From NCBI GenBank assembly GCA_946965045.2, contig OX337239.1, forward strand, positions 2,418,001 through 2,482,000: DNA of 64,000 nt. The letters are read 5' to 3'. Source of the DNA: Epithemia pelagica (taxonomy: Eukaryota > Bacillariophyta > Bacillariophyceae > Surirellales > Surirellaceae). The notes below the pieces were generated by a model that ran no database searches, was not told the DNA's origin, and saw only the letters and a list, made by a program, of their open reading frames with translations. Shown piece after piece: positions 21,756-32,097 of the stretch; position 1 is the stretch's first letter, and the number at the start of each line of letters is the position of its first letter. The translations under genes and the position numbers were made by a program.

Positions 21756-24098
21756 TTACCTTGCCGCTGCGGAGGCGGTGCTCCCGGTTTCCACTGAAGA
21801 CGAGTATTCTTCACACACTGACCTTTCCATCACCCGACAGTTCCAAAAGTTGTAGTCGTATCCTCGGCATAACATCAAGGTACCATCCTGGAATGCTGCA
21901 CGGGTCCACCACAACGCGTCAGAAGCCGGCACTCCTTGAGAACCAGTTTTGTTGTCGGGCGGTGCGAATACCTTTCCCACACCAAACTCTGTATTTTCAT
22001 GCGCTGTTCCAGGCAAGGGCCAACATTCGTAATCCGTTCCATCACTCAATCTACCATGTCTTGCAATCACCACAGGTCCTGAAGCTTGTCCTGAATCTTC
22101 ATTGTCACGATGGTCCAACGACATTTCGGGACCATCCACATGTGTGTCGAGCTCCTTTCTCAACGTGGTTGACCACGAAAGCAGAACTTCGCAAACGGCT
22201 CGCATTCCACGTCCACTTTTCGATCCCTCACGACCGAGAGACACTGTTTCCTCTTCATTTTTGTCATTTGGCACAAAATGCTTGACATCTCCCGAATAGC
22301 TCGTGTCGGCCGACACAATCCAGTCTAGGTCAGCATCTGCTGTTGTTTCGTCATTATGGTCACTGTCAATGTCTTCAGACGACTCAAGTTCAACGCAAAT
22401 CACATTGGCCATGTCCCCTTGCGGCTGATGACCCGTACAGATAACTCGTAGACCAGGAGTCTTGACCAAAAACTCACGAATGAGACGTACGTACAAGTCA
22501 TTTTCCCTTCTCTTCTCGGGTTCTTCTTCACCATGCGATGCAAATCGATTGGGAAATCCACTTTCACTCCAACTGTTGTACACCACGGTCGGATTTCGAA
22601 CGCCGTCTGGTGTCCAGCCCATACCATATTGCATCAGCTTGGTCCATGATTCATGAGAATGCTGTGGATTGTGATAGCCTCCCTGATTGCTCCAGATTGA
22701 TTCCGGTTTGGGCGACGAGGAGGATGACGAATGTGTCGTTTGCCACTCTTCAATCGCACACTTCGCAAACGAGTCATTGAGATGGCGAATCCACTCCATG
22801 GTATTGGTAACCCCTACGCTTGCTGCCGTCACACCTGGTTCGAGAAACGGCATGACTTTGGTCAAATCATCCCAAAAGCTTCCGTTTCTGTTTCGGTCTT
22901 GTTGAAACTCCTCCATGAGTGGTACCGTCAATGGTAAGGCTCCATGAATAAAGAGTGCTGGTCCCAATCGGAGGGCTAACTGAGCATGGGACAAATACAA
23001 TCCCATTTCACCAGTCAGAGGATGACACGACGCACGATATGAATCCACCACGTCCATGTCTGATACTTGTTCACCATATGATGATGATTGTTGTGCATCT
23101 TGTTTTGCAAGGCGTAGTTCAGCGAGTTCTTGCCGTCGATATTCAAAGGCATCTGGACTTCCCATGGTTTCTCGCAACATCCATTGGAGTCGTTCCACGG
23201 GGTCATCATTGTCCGGGGACGATGGCTTGCCACCATTGATCGACGAACGAAATTTCCAATAGACACCCGGGTGAGGAATGGGAGCCTTGGCAGCTCCCAC
23301 TGTCGAGCCCAATTCTTCGACCATTCGCATCTTGTTCACATCGCGATTCCCCATGATCAAATGGACACGACTGGGATAGCGAATGCGCAAGGCCAACAAT
23401 TGTCGAATAACGTACAAATCAGATCCGCCCTTATCCCAAACATCTCCTCCATACACCAACATGGGGATAACAGTAGACTGCCCTCTGGTGTCGTTTTCTT
23501 CGACATTGACAAAGTCAATCCAGTGTTCGTAGGGAAAATCAAAAGGGAAGTCTGACTTGGTGGGATCAATTGGGACGAATCGTAAAATGCGAGAATTGTT
23601 GACGTAACGCGTCAAATAATCACGATCTCCTTCGACGTCGGTCAAATAAGATACTTGAAATGTACGAGAAGAGGGAGTACATCGGGCATCATCTTCACCA
23701 GGACGAGAAGGATCCTTGTCGCTTGATTGGTGGTTGATCTGACTGTAACGTCTTGTCATTACAGAGTCATGTCCTCCACCTCGTAAACTCTCCAAAGAAC
23801 TCGAGCGCCAACCAAAATTTGGAATTTTCCTCTTCCGTTGAAACCATGAGCGATTGACTAGCTTCCCCTGTGGTTTCCATGAAGAATGGATCATGGGAAT
23901 GGAACACAAGGACTGCCTCCCTCGATGGCGTAGGGTCATAAAGGCTGCTGTCGTGGAACGACATGGATGGACGGATTGTCGCATGCTTGTTGTGGCGGGA
24001 ACAATCAAAGACCATGACAACGCAGAACCGAAGCTACTACTCATCATCGAAGGAGACATTAGAACACAGCAGAAAACCAGGGCACAACACCAAAGCAT
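21756..24098 (-). CDS. Calcineurin-like metallophosphatase, probably secreted or plastid-targeted
   Basis: 780 residues, intact. The metallophosphoesterase blocks appear in order: T-D-V-E-G-D at 153-158 (a variant of the first metal motif), Y-G-G-D-V-W-D-K-G at 216-224, I-M-G-N-R-D at 248-253 and C-T-G-H-Q-P near residue 565, supplying the metal-binding Asp, Asn and His residues. The D-x-H of canonical enzymes is replaced by D-x-E at the first block. The N-terminus is a hydrophobic signal sequence with S-S-S-F-G-S after it, followed by a Ser/Arg-rich stretch, consistent with plastid import. Two long inserts (about 260-340 and 440-520) enlarge the domain, and the C-terminal 200 residues are not recognised. 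Substrate unknown. Confidence 0.8.
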   Translation of the reverse strand: MLWCCALVFCCVLMSPSMMSSSFGSALSWSLIVPATTSMRQSVHPCRSTTAAFMTLRHRGRQSLCSIPMIHSSWKPQGKLVNRSWFQRKRKIPNFGWRSSSLESLRGGGHDSVMTRRYSQINHQSSDKDPSRPGEDDARCTPSSRTFQVSYLTDVEGDRDYLTRYVNNSRILRFVPIDPTKSDFPFDFPYEHWIDFVNVEENDTRGQSTVIPMLVYGGDVWDKGGSDLYVIRQLLALRIRYPSRVHLIMGNRDVNKMRMVEELGSTVGAAKAPIPHPGVYWKFRSSINGGKPSSPDNDDPVERLQWMLRETMGSPDAFEYRRQELAELRLAKQDAQQSSSYGEQVSDMDVVDSYRASCHPLTGEMGLYLSHAQLALRLGPALFIHGALPLTVPLMEEFQQDRNRNGSFWDDLTKVMPFLEPGVTAASVGVTNTMEWIRHLNDSFAKCAIEEWQTTHSSSSSSPKPESIWSNQGGYHNPQHSHESWTKLMQYGMGWTPDGVRNPTVVYNSWSESGFPNRFASHGEEEPEKRRENDLYVRLIREFLVKTPGLRVICTGHQPQGDMANVICVELESSEDIDSDHNDETTADADLDWIVSADTSYSGDVKHFVPNDKNEEETVSLGREGSKSGRGMRAVCEVLLSWSTTLRKELDTHVDGPEMSLDHRDNEDSGQASGPVVIARHGRLSDGTDYECWPLPGTAHENTEFGVGKVFAPPDNKTGSQGVPASDALWWTRAAFQDGTLMLCRGYDYNFWNCRVMERSVCEEYSSSVETGSTASAAAR

Positions 24099-24978
24099 AC
24101 TCGGCTTGTTTGGTTAGTATTCCTCAACTAAAGCTCTCTCGATTGTCGTCCGCCATCAACAATTCTGGTGGGCAAAATGCGAAATGAGTAAGAAACTTGT
24201 GAGCGAACCATCAGCGACTGAAAGTTCCCACAAGTACGTAGGTCTTGAATCACGAGTTGTCACGACTTCCAAACGTCTACAATGAGTAGCTACTACTCCT
24301 ACAACTCCTATCGACTCCTCAAGTAGAGTATCACGGGGGGAGGGAAAGTAACCGTCCACGGCCGAACCTATTTTTGAAAGTCAGTTGTCAATGGCCATTC
24401 ATTATCCGTATTTGTACGTACAACACAAGATGGGAATTTGATTGTCTGCGGTTGCCCTTCTCGTAGCAGAAGCTATTAACTAGGAGTATTATTATTTCCA
24501 ATCTCTACCAATGAACGATTCAACCCCCGAAACGGTCACTCCAAATACCCTTGTTGCATGCTTCATGTTGCCATTGTGAGGGTGGCACAGATTGCGTCCG
24601 CCCATGTGTATTTTCAGCTCAATTCCTCTTCTGTCCGGGAGAGATTGACATGTGATGTGATGTGTGTCGGAATCTCTGCAGAAGACAAGACAGCGTCGTG
24701 TGCGTATGCCACTTGATACTCCTAGCATGTCCAAAAGAGTTTTGTATCGTGAATCTCGACGGATACAAATGAGTAGAATCTGGAATCTGGCGCCCTTTCC
24801 ATCAAGAACTAGGACAAAAGACAAAAGACTGTTGTTTGTACTTGTTGTATTGTTCAGATGTCTTTGCTTCTTCTGTTACAAGTCTAATGGGTCTTCTGAT
24901 TGTCTACGTAAGCAAAACTTCAACTCTTGCAGACAATGATGTCATCCACTCGTTTTGGGCGACTCTTGTAAAATCTAT
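24099..24978. other. Intergenic region before the Copia element
   Basis: An 880-bp region with only short overlapping ORFs. Nothing is assigned. The last four bases (ctat, 24975-24978) match the bases right after the Copia element. Confidence 0.5.
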
Positions 24979-25091
24979 CAAGAAGCGCGACCGATATTGA
25001 GCGAATTTTAAGCGAATAGCTAACCCCATGAGGGGCAAACGGTCTAGGTCTCACTTGTAGAATTTTCCTCTATGAATGATGGCGTAATTTG
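24979..25091 (+). repeat. 5' LTR of the Copia element (113 bp)
   Basis: Identical base for base to 31101-31213. It begins CAAGAAGCG and ends GTAATTTG, so it lacks the usual TG...CA termini and is unusually short for an LTR. Confidence 0.85.
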
Positions 25092-25510
25092 GTTTATCAG
25101 ACCCACACGACTCTTTTATGAGCTTTACCTCAACCATGGCCTGGGAAGGTCGCGAAATATCTGGATCATTCGCTCCGAGAATGACCGCCCAAGGTTGGAT
25201 ACCTGTTCTCCCTTCCTCTACTACATATCTCACCTGCAACGGGGTTAGAGATAGAGGATGAGATATGTGGTCAGCTTTTGCGCGCATATCGGGCAATGAC
25301 GGACGCGTCACACATCTTGCCGTTGAAAGATGACAGCCATACGGACACTTTCGTTGCTTAAATGCTTAATGAAGTGCGCCGTCCTGGCACCATGCGAGCT
25401 CTCGACTTCAAATTCTACTTTTCCTCGCTCGCAACTGAAAGCGAGATTATCAGGTGAAGTATCTGCACACTTTCACCGGAAAGCCCAACTTCACTCGAAT
25501 AAGAACTACC
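25092..25510 (+). other. Copia leader with putative primer-binding site
   Basis: An untranslated leader of about 420 bp between the LTR and the Gag ATG. Its start resembles a tRNA-Met-complementary primer site, but with mismatches. Confidence 0.5.
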
Positions 25511-26956
25511 ATGGCAGCGATTCCTCCAGCAAGCCCTCTTGACATCTTGAATGCCTACATGGATGTAGTGCTCCAAATCACCGATCAGGCAGCTCGTGAT
25601 GCCTTGAATGCTCAGGGACTACGAGCAATTAGTGACTTCGAAGCTCTGAGCGAAGATGATATCGCTGAAATTTGCTCAAATGCCAGGAAACCTGGTGGCA
25701 TGATTCCCAATCCTAATCCTCTTGGACCACCGTTGATTGCTAATCCTGGTATCATGATTGGTCATCTGGCTGAGAAACGCCTCAAGATGTTTCGTTACTT
25801 TGTTATCCATTTGAACAAGGTGAATCGGACCTTTGTCGGTACTGTTCCCAACTTGGCCGATCTACAAACACTCTATCAATTCAAAGAGAGTGAGACGGAA
25901 CATGACAACGAAATTCCCATGCCGGAGAAACTCACATCGATTGAGAATATCCGTGTTGTTCTGGAGGACCTTGATCATTATCTTGAGTCCAAGCGAGGTG
26001 TCACTGGCATTCCTTTGGCTGCGTACACTCGTAGCGATCCCAACGTTGCACCTGAAAATGAAGATCCGACTTTCGGTGCTCCAACTATCCTGGCGGAGAT
26101 GATCAGGCGGGCACCACATACAGGCCCTACCTATGCTACCGACAATCTTGCCGTGTGGGATGTTGTGAGACACATCACACATGATGGACCAGGATGGGGC
26201 TGGGTGCAACCATTTGCCCGCTCTCGCAATGGACGTGCTGCCTATCAAGCCTTGCGTACCCATTATCTTGGAGACGCTTTCCAATCTCGTCTCCGTGCCA
26301 AAGCAGATCAAACACTCGAAAGTGTGTATTACGACGGAGCAAAGCGCAATTTTACCTATGAACGATTCATAGAAACCCTGCAACGGGCATTTACTGACCT
26401 TGAGTCAACAGGCGAAGCTGTGAGTGAAGAGAGAAAAGTGCGCATCCTCCTCACAGGCATTGCAGATGCACGACTCGAGAGCGCAAAGAATCAAATTCTT
26501 GCAACCCCTACTCTCAGAGCAACGTTTGAAACCGCATCGAACTTCCTTGCAGAAGTGTTAGACAGCAAGGTCTCCTATAGCGCCTCCAATAGGAAGCAAG
26601 CCAGGATCTCTTCGATCCAATCCCAAAACAAAGGAAAGGGAAGGAACAATAATGGCCGTAACAATAAGAAGAATGAAGACAAAGAAAAGGAGGAATTAAC
26701 GGACCGCTACTATACTCCAAAGGAATGGTCAAAGTTGAGTGGGCCAGAACGCCAACGCGTTCGCGAAGTGCGTGAAGAACGCGATAAAAGGAGAGGAGTG
26801 GCATCCCTCACGAGTCAACCCCGAAAGAAGGCAAAGAAGGATGCACAGAATAATGACACTCCCGATGTCTCCGAAGAGTCCTCTGACGAAGCTAGCAGAG
26901 GCATTGGCGCAATCATGAGCCAGCGCAAGAAGAAACGAAACTCTGAAAGTTTGTGA
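25511..26956 (+). CDS. Copia Gag-like polyprotein
   Basis: 481 residues from the ATG at 25511, which has a strong context (ACCATGG); an upstream in-frame ATG at 25454 would add 19 residues. The body (about residues 20-360) is a helical capsid-like domain (R-R-A-P-H-T-G-P-T-Y-A-T-D-N-L-A-V-W-D-V-V-R-H ... R-S-R-N-G-R-A-A-Y-Q-A-L), the form seen in diatom Copia Gags. The C-terminus is very basic (K-G-K-G-R-N-N-N-G-R-N-N-K-K) and probably binds RNA; I see no CCHC zinc knuckle. It ends with TGA at 26954-26956, in the same frame as Pol and followed immediately by CTA, a leaky context. Gag would package the element RNA. Confidence 0.85.
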   Translation: MAAIPPASPLDILNAYMDVVLQITDQAARDALNAQGLRAISDFEALSEDDIAEICSNARKPGGMIPNPNPLGPPLIANPGIMIGHLAEKRLKMFRYFVIHLNKVNRTFVGTVPNLADLQTLYQFKESETEHDNEIPMPEKLTSIENIRVVLEDLDHYLESKRGVTGIPLAAYTRSDPNVAPENEDPTFGAPTILAEMIRRAPHTGPTYATDNLAVWDVVRHITHDGPGWGWVQPFARSRNGRAAYQALRTHYLGDAFQSRLRAKADQTLESVYYDGAKRNFTYERFIETLQRAFTDLESTGEAVSEERKVRILLTGIADARLESAKNQILATPTLRATFETASNFLAEVLDSKVSYSASNRKQARISSIQSQNKGKGRNNNGRNNKKNEDKEKEELTDRYYTPKEWSKLSGPERQRVREVREERDKRRGVASLTSQPRKKAKKDAQNNDTPDVSEESSDEASRGIGAIMSQRKKKRNSESL

Positions 26957-26971
26957 CTATCGCTCCAGTCG

Positions 26972-29900
26972 ATGTCAATGACCAAGCCCAACGAAATTAC
27001 AGTTCCAACCTTCATGTGCGAGTTAGACTCACATGCCGACACATGTTGTCTTGGCCGAGGTTGTCACGTTCTGTATCAGACCGACACTGCCGATGTCAGT
27101 GGTTTCACGGAAACACTGGGAAAATTGAATGAGACCCCAGTCATCACGGGTGTCCTAGCCTACGATGACCCTGAGAGCGGAGCAACCTTCTTGCTCTACT
27201 TCCACCAAGCGCTGTACCTCCCTCAAATGGATCGTTGTCTTTTAAATCCCAATCAGATGAGAGAGGCCGGTGTTATGGTCAATGACGTCCCTTTGAAGTT
27301 TCTACCATCTACAGAACGAAACGAGAGGGCTCATGCGATCGTAGCTAAAGACTCTGAGGAAAAGGAACTTGTAATCCCAATGGACTTGCGTGGGATCATC
27401 AGTCAGTTCAAAGTAAGAAAGCCGACCGCACACGAGATCGAGAATATGGACTCGTGCTATCGGATCGATATGACCAACGCAACACCCGAATGGCGACCGA
27501 ATGACTCAGCAGCAGAATATGATGCTGATGAAAGAAAGCTTCGGGATGCGATTGTTCACGACACTATCGTAGAGAAACCTTCAAGGGATCTGCAAGTTGA
27601 CTCCCTTTATTCTGTGAGAAGAATCAATGGGCGCACCATCACCATTGCCAAGACCACGCATACTCGAAAGGGGACAGTGCAGCCACAAGATTTAGCCACA
27701 CGATGGAATATTGGACTCAAGACAGCGGAGCGCACCTTTGAAGAAACAACGCAGCTCGGAGTGCGTGACTTCAATGAACATGGTGGCTCTAAGCGTCTGA
27801 GACACACTGCCTACCAACTTCGGCACCGCCGTCTGCGGGCGGACGTATATACCGATACCTTATTTGCCGAAACAAAATCATTGGACCAACATACATGCGG
27901 TCAAATCTTTGCTACCGACTTTGGATGGGTGCATTTCGTCCCAATGCGCAAGCGAAGTGAAGCACCATCCACTCTGCCTCCTCTCTTTGACGAATATGGC
28001 ATCTTCAACCATATTGTCCCCGACAACGCCCCAGAGCTCACCTCTTTGGAGTTCAAGCGCGTTGCATCAAAGTACGGGTGTCGTCTCAAGCCAGTGGAAG
28101 CTTGGACCCCCAATCAAAACCTCGCCGAGGCTAATATACGCGAGTTGAAACGAATCTATCGGCGAGAGATGCGTCAAAGCAATGCACCAGCCGTGTTATG
28201 GGACCATTGCCTTATGCTAGTGGCAGAGAGAAGATCACATACGTCGCAAGCAAATGGGAATCCGCCTCCAATTCAAATCCTTACTGGCGATACTCCCGAT
28301 ATATCACACTTGATCGAACACAAATGGTACGATTTTGTATGGTACAGCAATCCCGGGTTTGAAGGACGAAAGCTTGGGAGATGGCTCGGCCCCAGCCATT
28401 CTGTCGGTCAGGCGATGTGTGCCAAAATACTGACGGAGAAGGGCAAGATCGTACATCGAACGTCCGTCTGGCCCATTACCAGGGCAATGCAAAACGACGA
28501 GGCCTTTCGAGAGCAACGGGAACAGTTCACATCGACTCTTGGAGAAGCACTTGGTGCGAGAATGGCAGGCATCCCTGCTGAAGACGACGATGAGCCCAAG
28601 GAGGCTGATACCCCTCTATATGAGCCATACGAGGACGATGAGCAAGCTGATGTCTCCATGCCAGAAGCTGATCATTATGCTCCGGATTCCTATGACAAAT
28701 TGATAAGCGCGAAAGTCATGCTCCCCTTAGGGGATGATAAGCGAAAGGGGACTGTCAAACGTCGGAAACGAGATGCCGACGGCAAAGTAATTGGTACAGC
28801 GTCGAGCAATCCGTTGCTTGATACAAGCCTGTACGAAGTGGAATTCGACGACGGACATACGCAAGCATATGCCGCCAACATTATTGCTGAAAGTATTTTT
28901 GAGCAACTAGACGAGGAAGGGAATCGATATCGCATAATCGACGACATTCTCGACCACAAGAAAGACGCCAGCGCAATCCCAATCTCCGATGGAGAATTTG
29001 TGCTGAACGGACGAACGCATAAAAAGAAGACAACGAGAGGATGGTTCCTCTGTATCCAATGGAAGGATGGGTCCACCAGCTGGGAACGGCTAAAGGACTT
29101 GAAGGAATCCTATCCACTGGAATTGGCCCAATACGCTGTCGCAAATAAGCTGGACAAGGAACCAGCCTTCAACTGGTGGGTACCTTTCACCATCAAGCGC
29201 AGTAAACGACTGATCAAGGCCGTCTCCAGTAGCAAACGGTACATGCGTACATGGCAGAAGTACGGAGTAGAGGTACCGAAGACTGTGGAACGGGCTCTTG
29301 AGATCGACAGAGAGACCGGAACAGATTATTGGAGGAAGGCCTTGCAACTGGAAATGTCCAAGATCTTTCCTTGTATGAAGATTCTTGAGGAAGGCTCTTC
29401 CACCCCCATTGGCTACCAAACTATCCCGTGCCATATCGTCTTTGACGTTAAAATGGACTTTACACGGAAGGCTCGGTATGTAGCTGGGGGACATAAGACG
29501 TCCGAACCAGAAGCTCCAACCTATGCAAGCGTTGTGAGCAGGGATAGTGTGCGTATTGGCTTCTTGATGGCAGCCTTGAATGGTCTTGACGTGCTAACCG
29601 CGGACATTGCCGGTGCCTACTTAAATGCACCATGTCTCGAGAAGGTCTGCACGGTTTGCGGATTGGAGTTCGGTCCAGAATACAAAGGTCGTATAGCCAT
29701 CATTACCAGGGCTCTTTATGGCTTAAAGACAAGTGCTTATGCATGGCGCGAGCTGTTATCAACGACATTACAGACAGATCTCGGATACAAGCCTTGCAGA
29801 GCTGATCCAGATGTCTATATCCGACCCTCCACCAAGGCTGATGGCATGCGATATTACGAAATGCTTTTTGTCTATACAGATGATATTTTGGTGGTGTCGC

Positions 29901-30952
29901 ATAAGCCGCAAGAGACGCTCACTATGCTGGATCATCACTACCTATTGAAGCCTGATTCCATTGGAATACCGAAGATCTATCTCGGTAATCAAGTCGAACA
30001 ATATGACATAAACAACGATGCGAGTCAACGGTGCTGGGCCCTTAGTTCGAACAAATATGCCAAGGCCGCTATCCAAAACGTATCAGACTGGTTGGAAGAA
30101 CGTGGGCGAAAGTTGAAGACACGAGTATCAACCGTTTTGCCAAGTGGCTATCGCCCAGAAATGGACGTAAGTCCGTATTGTGACGATGAACTCCTGTCCT
30201 TTTATCAACAACAACTTGGAGTATTACGCTGGTTGGTTGAATTGGGACGCATCGACATCACAACAGAAGTTTCGATGCTTGCTGCCTTTCTAGCAGGACC
30301 AAGAGAAGGACACGTGGAGGCAATGCTGCACCTCTTCGCGTACCTAAAATTTCACGATCGTTCTCGATTGGTATTGGACCCGTCGTACATTGAGCATGGG
30401 GATGAACCCATGGGGGATTGGACAGCATTCTACCCCAATGCGAAGGAAGAAGTTCCATTAGACGCACCAGAGCCATTGGGCAACCCTCTACAAATGACTT
30501 GCTTTGTTGACTCCGATCACGCCGGTGACTTATTAACGCGACGATCCAGAACTGGAATACTCATCTACCTAAATCGGTCACCCATATTGTGGTACAGCAA
30601 GAAGCAGACCAGTGTGGAGACTTCTACTTTTGGTTCTGAGTTCATGGCCCTCAAAGTGGGCATCGAAATGTTACGAGGTCTACGTTATAAACTACGAATG
30701 ATGGGAATACCACTCGATGGACACGCACATGTCCGTTGTGATAACATGTCAGTGGTTTCCAATAGCTCGAAGCCAGAATCAACATTGAAGAAGAAGTCGA
30801 ATGCAGTTGCATACCATTACGTTCGAGAAAATGTGGCAAATGGAGTGTGTCGTATTGCCTATGAGCCATCCAAAACTAATTTGGCTGATCTCTTGACGAA
30901 GGTCCAAACAGGACCGGAACGAACAAGACTTGCTGGAATGATCTTGTTTTGA
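26972..30952 (+). CDS. Copia Pol polyprotein (protease, integrase, chromo-like, RT, RNase H)
   Basis: 1,326 residues, intact. Aspartic protease: L-D-S-H-A-D-T at residues 18-24. Integrase core: T-D-F-G at about 314, D-N-A-P-E at about 351, and N-L-A-E-A-N-I-R-E-L-K, giving the D-D-E triad. Between integrase and RT (about 652-715) is a chromodomain-like segment, Y-R-I-I-D-D-I-L-D-H ... W-F-L-C-I-Q-W-K-D-G-S-T-S-W-E. RT: L-T-A-D-I-A-G-A-Y-L-N-A and F-V-Y-T-D-D-I-L-V-V (about 965-974). RNase H: F-V-D-S-D-H-A-G, W-Y-S-K-K-Q, S-E-F-M-A-L, R-C-D-N-M-S. The first ATG is 15 nt after the Gag stop and in frame with Gag, so Pol is probably made as a Gag-Pol readthrough fusion. Confidence 0.93.
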   Translation: MSMTKPNEITVPTFMCELDSHADTCCLGRGCHVLYQTDTADVSGFTETLGKLNETPVITGVLAYDDPESGATFLLYFHQALYLPQMDRCLLNPNQMREAGVMVNDVPLKFLPSTERNERAHAIVAKDSEEKELVIPMDLRGIISQFKVRKPTAHEIENMDSCYRIDMTNATPEWRPNDSAAEYDADERKLRDAIVHDTIVEKPSRDLQVDSLYSVRRINGRTITIAKTTHTRKGTVQPQDLATRWNIGLKTAERTFEETTQLGVRDFNEHGGSKRLRHTAYQLRHRRLRADVYTDTLFAETKSLDQHTCGQIFATDFGWVHFVPMRKRSEAPSTLPPLFDEYGIFNHIVPDNAPELTSLEFKRVASKYGCRLKPVEAWTPNQNLAEANIRELKRIYRREMRQSNAPAVLWDHCLMLVAERRSHTSQANGNPPPIQILTGDTPDISHLIEHKWYDFVWYSNPGFEGRKLGRWLGPSHSVGQAMCAKILTEKGKIVHRTSVWPITRAMQNDEAFREQREQFTSTLGEALGARMAGIPAEDDDEPKEADTPLYEPYEDDEQADVSMPEADHYAPDSYDKLISAKVMLPLGDDKRKGTVKRRKRDADGKVIGTASSNPLLDTSLYEVEFDDGHTQAYAANIIAESIFEQLDEEGNRYRIIDDILDHKKDASAIPISDGEFVLNGRTHKKKTTRGWFLCIQWKDGSTSWERLKDLKESYPLELAQYAVANKLDKEPAFNWWVPFTIKRSKRLIKAVSSSKRYMRTWQKYGVEVPKTVERALEIDRETGTDYWRKALQLEMSKIFPCMKILEEGSSTPIGYQTIPCHIVFDVKMDFTRKARYVAGGHKTSEPEAPTYASVVSRDSVRIGFLMAALNGLDVLTADIAGAYLNAPCLEKVCTVCGLEFGPEYKGRIAIITRALYGLKTSAYAWRELLSTTLQTDLGYKPCRADPDVYIRPSTKADGMRYYEMLFVYTDDILVVSHKPQETLTMLDHHYLLKPDSIGIPKIYLGNQVEQYDINNDASQRCWALSSNKYAKAAIQNVSDWLEERGRKLKTRVSTVLPSGYRPEMDVSPYCDDELLSFYQQQLGVLRWLVELGRIDITTEVSMLAAFLAGPREGHVEAMLHLFAYLKFHDRSRLVLDPSYIEHGDEPMGDWTAFYPNAKEEVPLDAPEPLGNPLQMTCFVDSDHAGDLLTRRSRTGILIYLNRSPILWYSKKQTSVETSTFGSEFMALKVGIEMLRGLRYKLRMMGIPLDGHAHVRCDNMSVVSNSSKPESTLKKKSNAVAYHYVRENVANGVCRIAYEPSKTNLADLLTKVQTGPERTRLAGMILF

Positions 30953-31100
30953 GTACGTTTCCCGCCGCCTGGAAAGGGTCAGGGTACGTCCTGCACTCAT
31001 ATGAGTCTCTAAAAGCAGGTCTATGTTGCACGAAGAAATGAGTGATAGAGGATGCACAATTCACTCGAAGACAATAGCGAACGAGAAATTGTGAGGGGAC

Positions 31101-31213
31101 CAAGAAGCGCGACCGATATTGAGCGAATTTTAAGCGAATAGCTAACCCCATGAGGGGCAAACGGTCTAGGTCTCACTTGTAGAATTTTCCTCTATGAATG
31201 ATGGCGTAATTTG
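31101..31213 (+). repeat. 3' LTR of the Copia element (113 bp)
   Basis: Identical to the 5' LTR and preceded by a purine-rich tract (GTGAGGGGA at 31091-31099). It is followed by ctat, matching the bases before the 5' LTR. Confidence 0.85.
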
Positions 31214-32097
31214 CTATGATTGTCTCTCTCTGATCTTTTTTTCTCATCCAACGCATCTCTTGTATTCTTTTTGTGAGAGTGTCCTCGAATGCGACCGTGA
31301 GAAAGGCGCGACCAGCGTGGTGGGGGAACTTGGGGAGTGACGAAGTGGTCCACGCAGGAACGTTGGCATCCGAAAGCTTGTTGGGAAGATGACTGACGTT
31401 GGGCAACGAGTGCACTGACAACGTCGAAAGACGGAACATGATTGGTCCAGGGCACCGAACGAGGGGAACCGTTGAATTGATCTTTTTCCCGCATTCGCCG
31501 TGTCTGTGGTACTCGATTGTTGGTGGAACGTTCTCGAGGTTCGAGCCCGAAGAGTTTGGGCCTGTTGTTGGGACGCCAAGAAGACGAACTGCCTCCTCCA
31601 AATGGAACGAACGAAGCGCGGAAAAACAATAGATTTTCCAGGATCACAGGAGATAAATGGGGTAAAAGATGCCAACATTGAGAAATTCTATAGTTTATTT
31701 CGAATCAATCGTAGTCTTTTACCCTCCTTTCGTCCTGATCCCGATAGATCGCGGTATTTGGGCACAACGCATCCAACAACGACTATTGTAGAGGTAGGAT
31801 TCGCACGTTCATAGCGCGACTACCGACACAACGAGAAAACGAGAAGCGGTTCGGTCGAGATCGAGATGGAGGAATGACTGGAGGTGCCATGAAAATTACT
31901 ACGAATAGACGAGAAGAAAAGGATTGATATACCAGGAATGGATTGGATAGTAGCAGTAGCGTTTTATTAGTCGTAACATGAATAGTGTTGTCATTCTCTA
32001 TGGTTTTTAGGTGGTAGTTGCACAATGAACTGGTATCATACAAACTCGCACATGCATTCAAAATGTGTACAGAAAGATATATATATCACACGTGGAA
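31214..32097. other. Intergenic region after the Copia element
   Basis: A minus-strand ORF of about 140 codons (31601-31173) starts here and runs into the 3' LTR, so its tail is element sequence. It resembles no family, and I do not call it a gene. A TATATATAT run occurs near 32079. The rest is blank to me. Confidence 0.45.

Larger units (their letters stand above)
24979..31213 (+). mobile_element. Complete Ty1/Copia retrotransposon (diatom type)
   Basis: A 6,235-bp element flanked by identical 113-bp direct repeats (24979-25091 and 31101-31213). The bases flanking it are ctat on both sides, a likely 4-bp target duplication. After the 5' repeat comes TTGGTTTATCAG, an imperfect match to a tRNA-Met-type primer site; before the 3' repeat is a purine tract, GTGAGGGGA. 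Gag and Pol are intact and in the same frame, separated by one UGA. Pol has the order protease, integrase, RT, RNase H, defining Copia. Identical LTRs and intact ORFs imply a recent insertion. Confidence 0.92.

Noticed and set aside
31173-31601. Minus-strand ORF of 142 codons as a gene
   Set aside because: Its C-terminal end is translated LTR sequence, and the rest has no family features.
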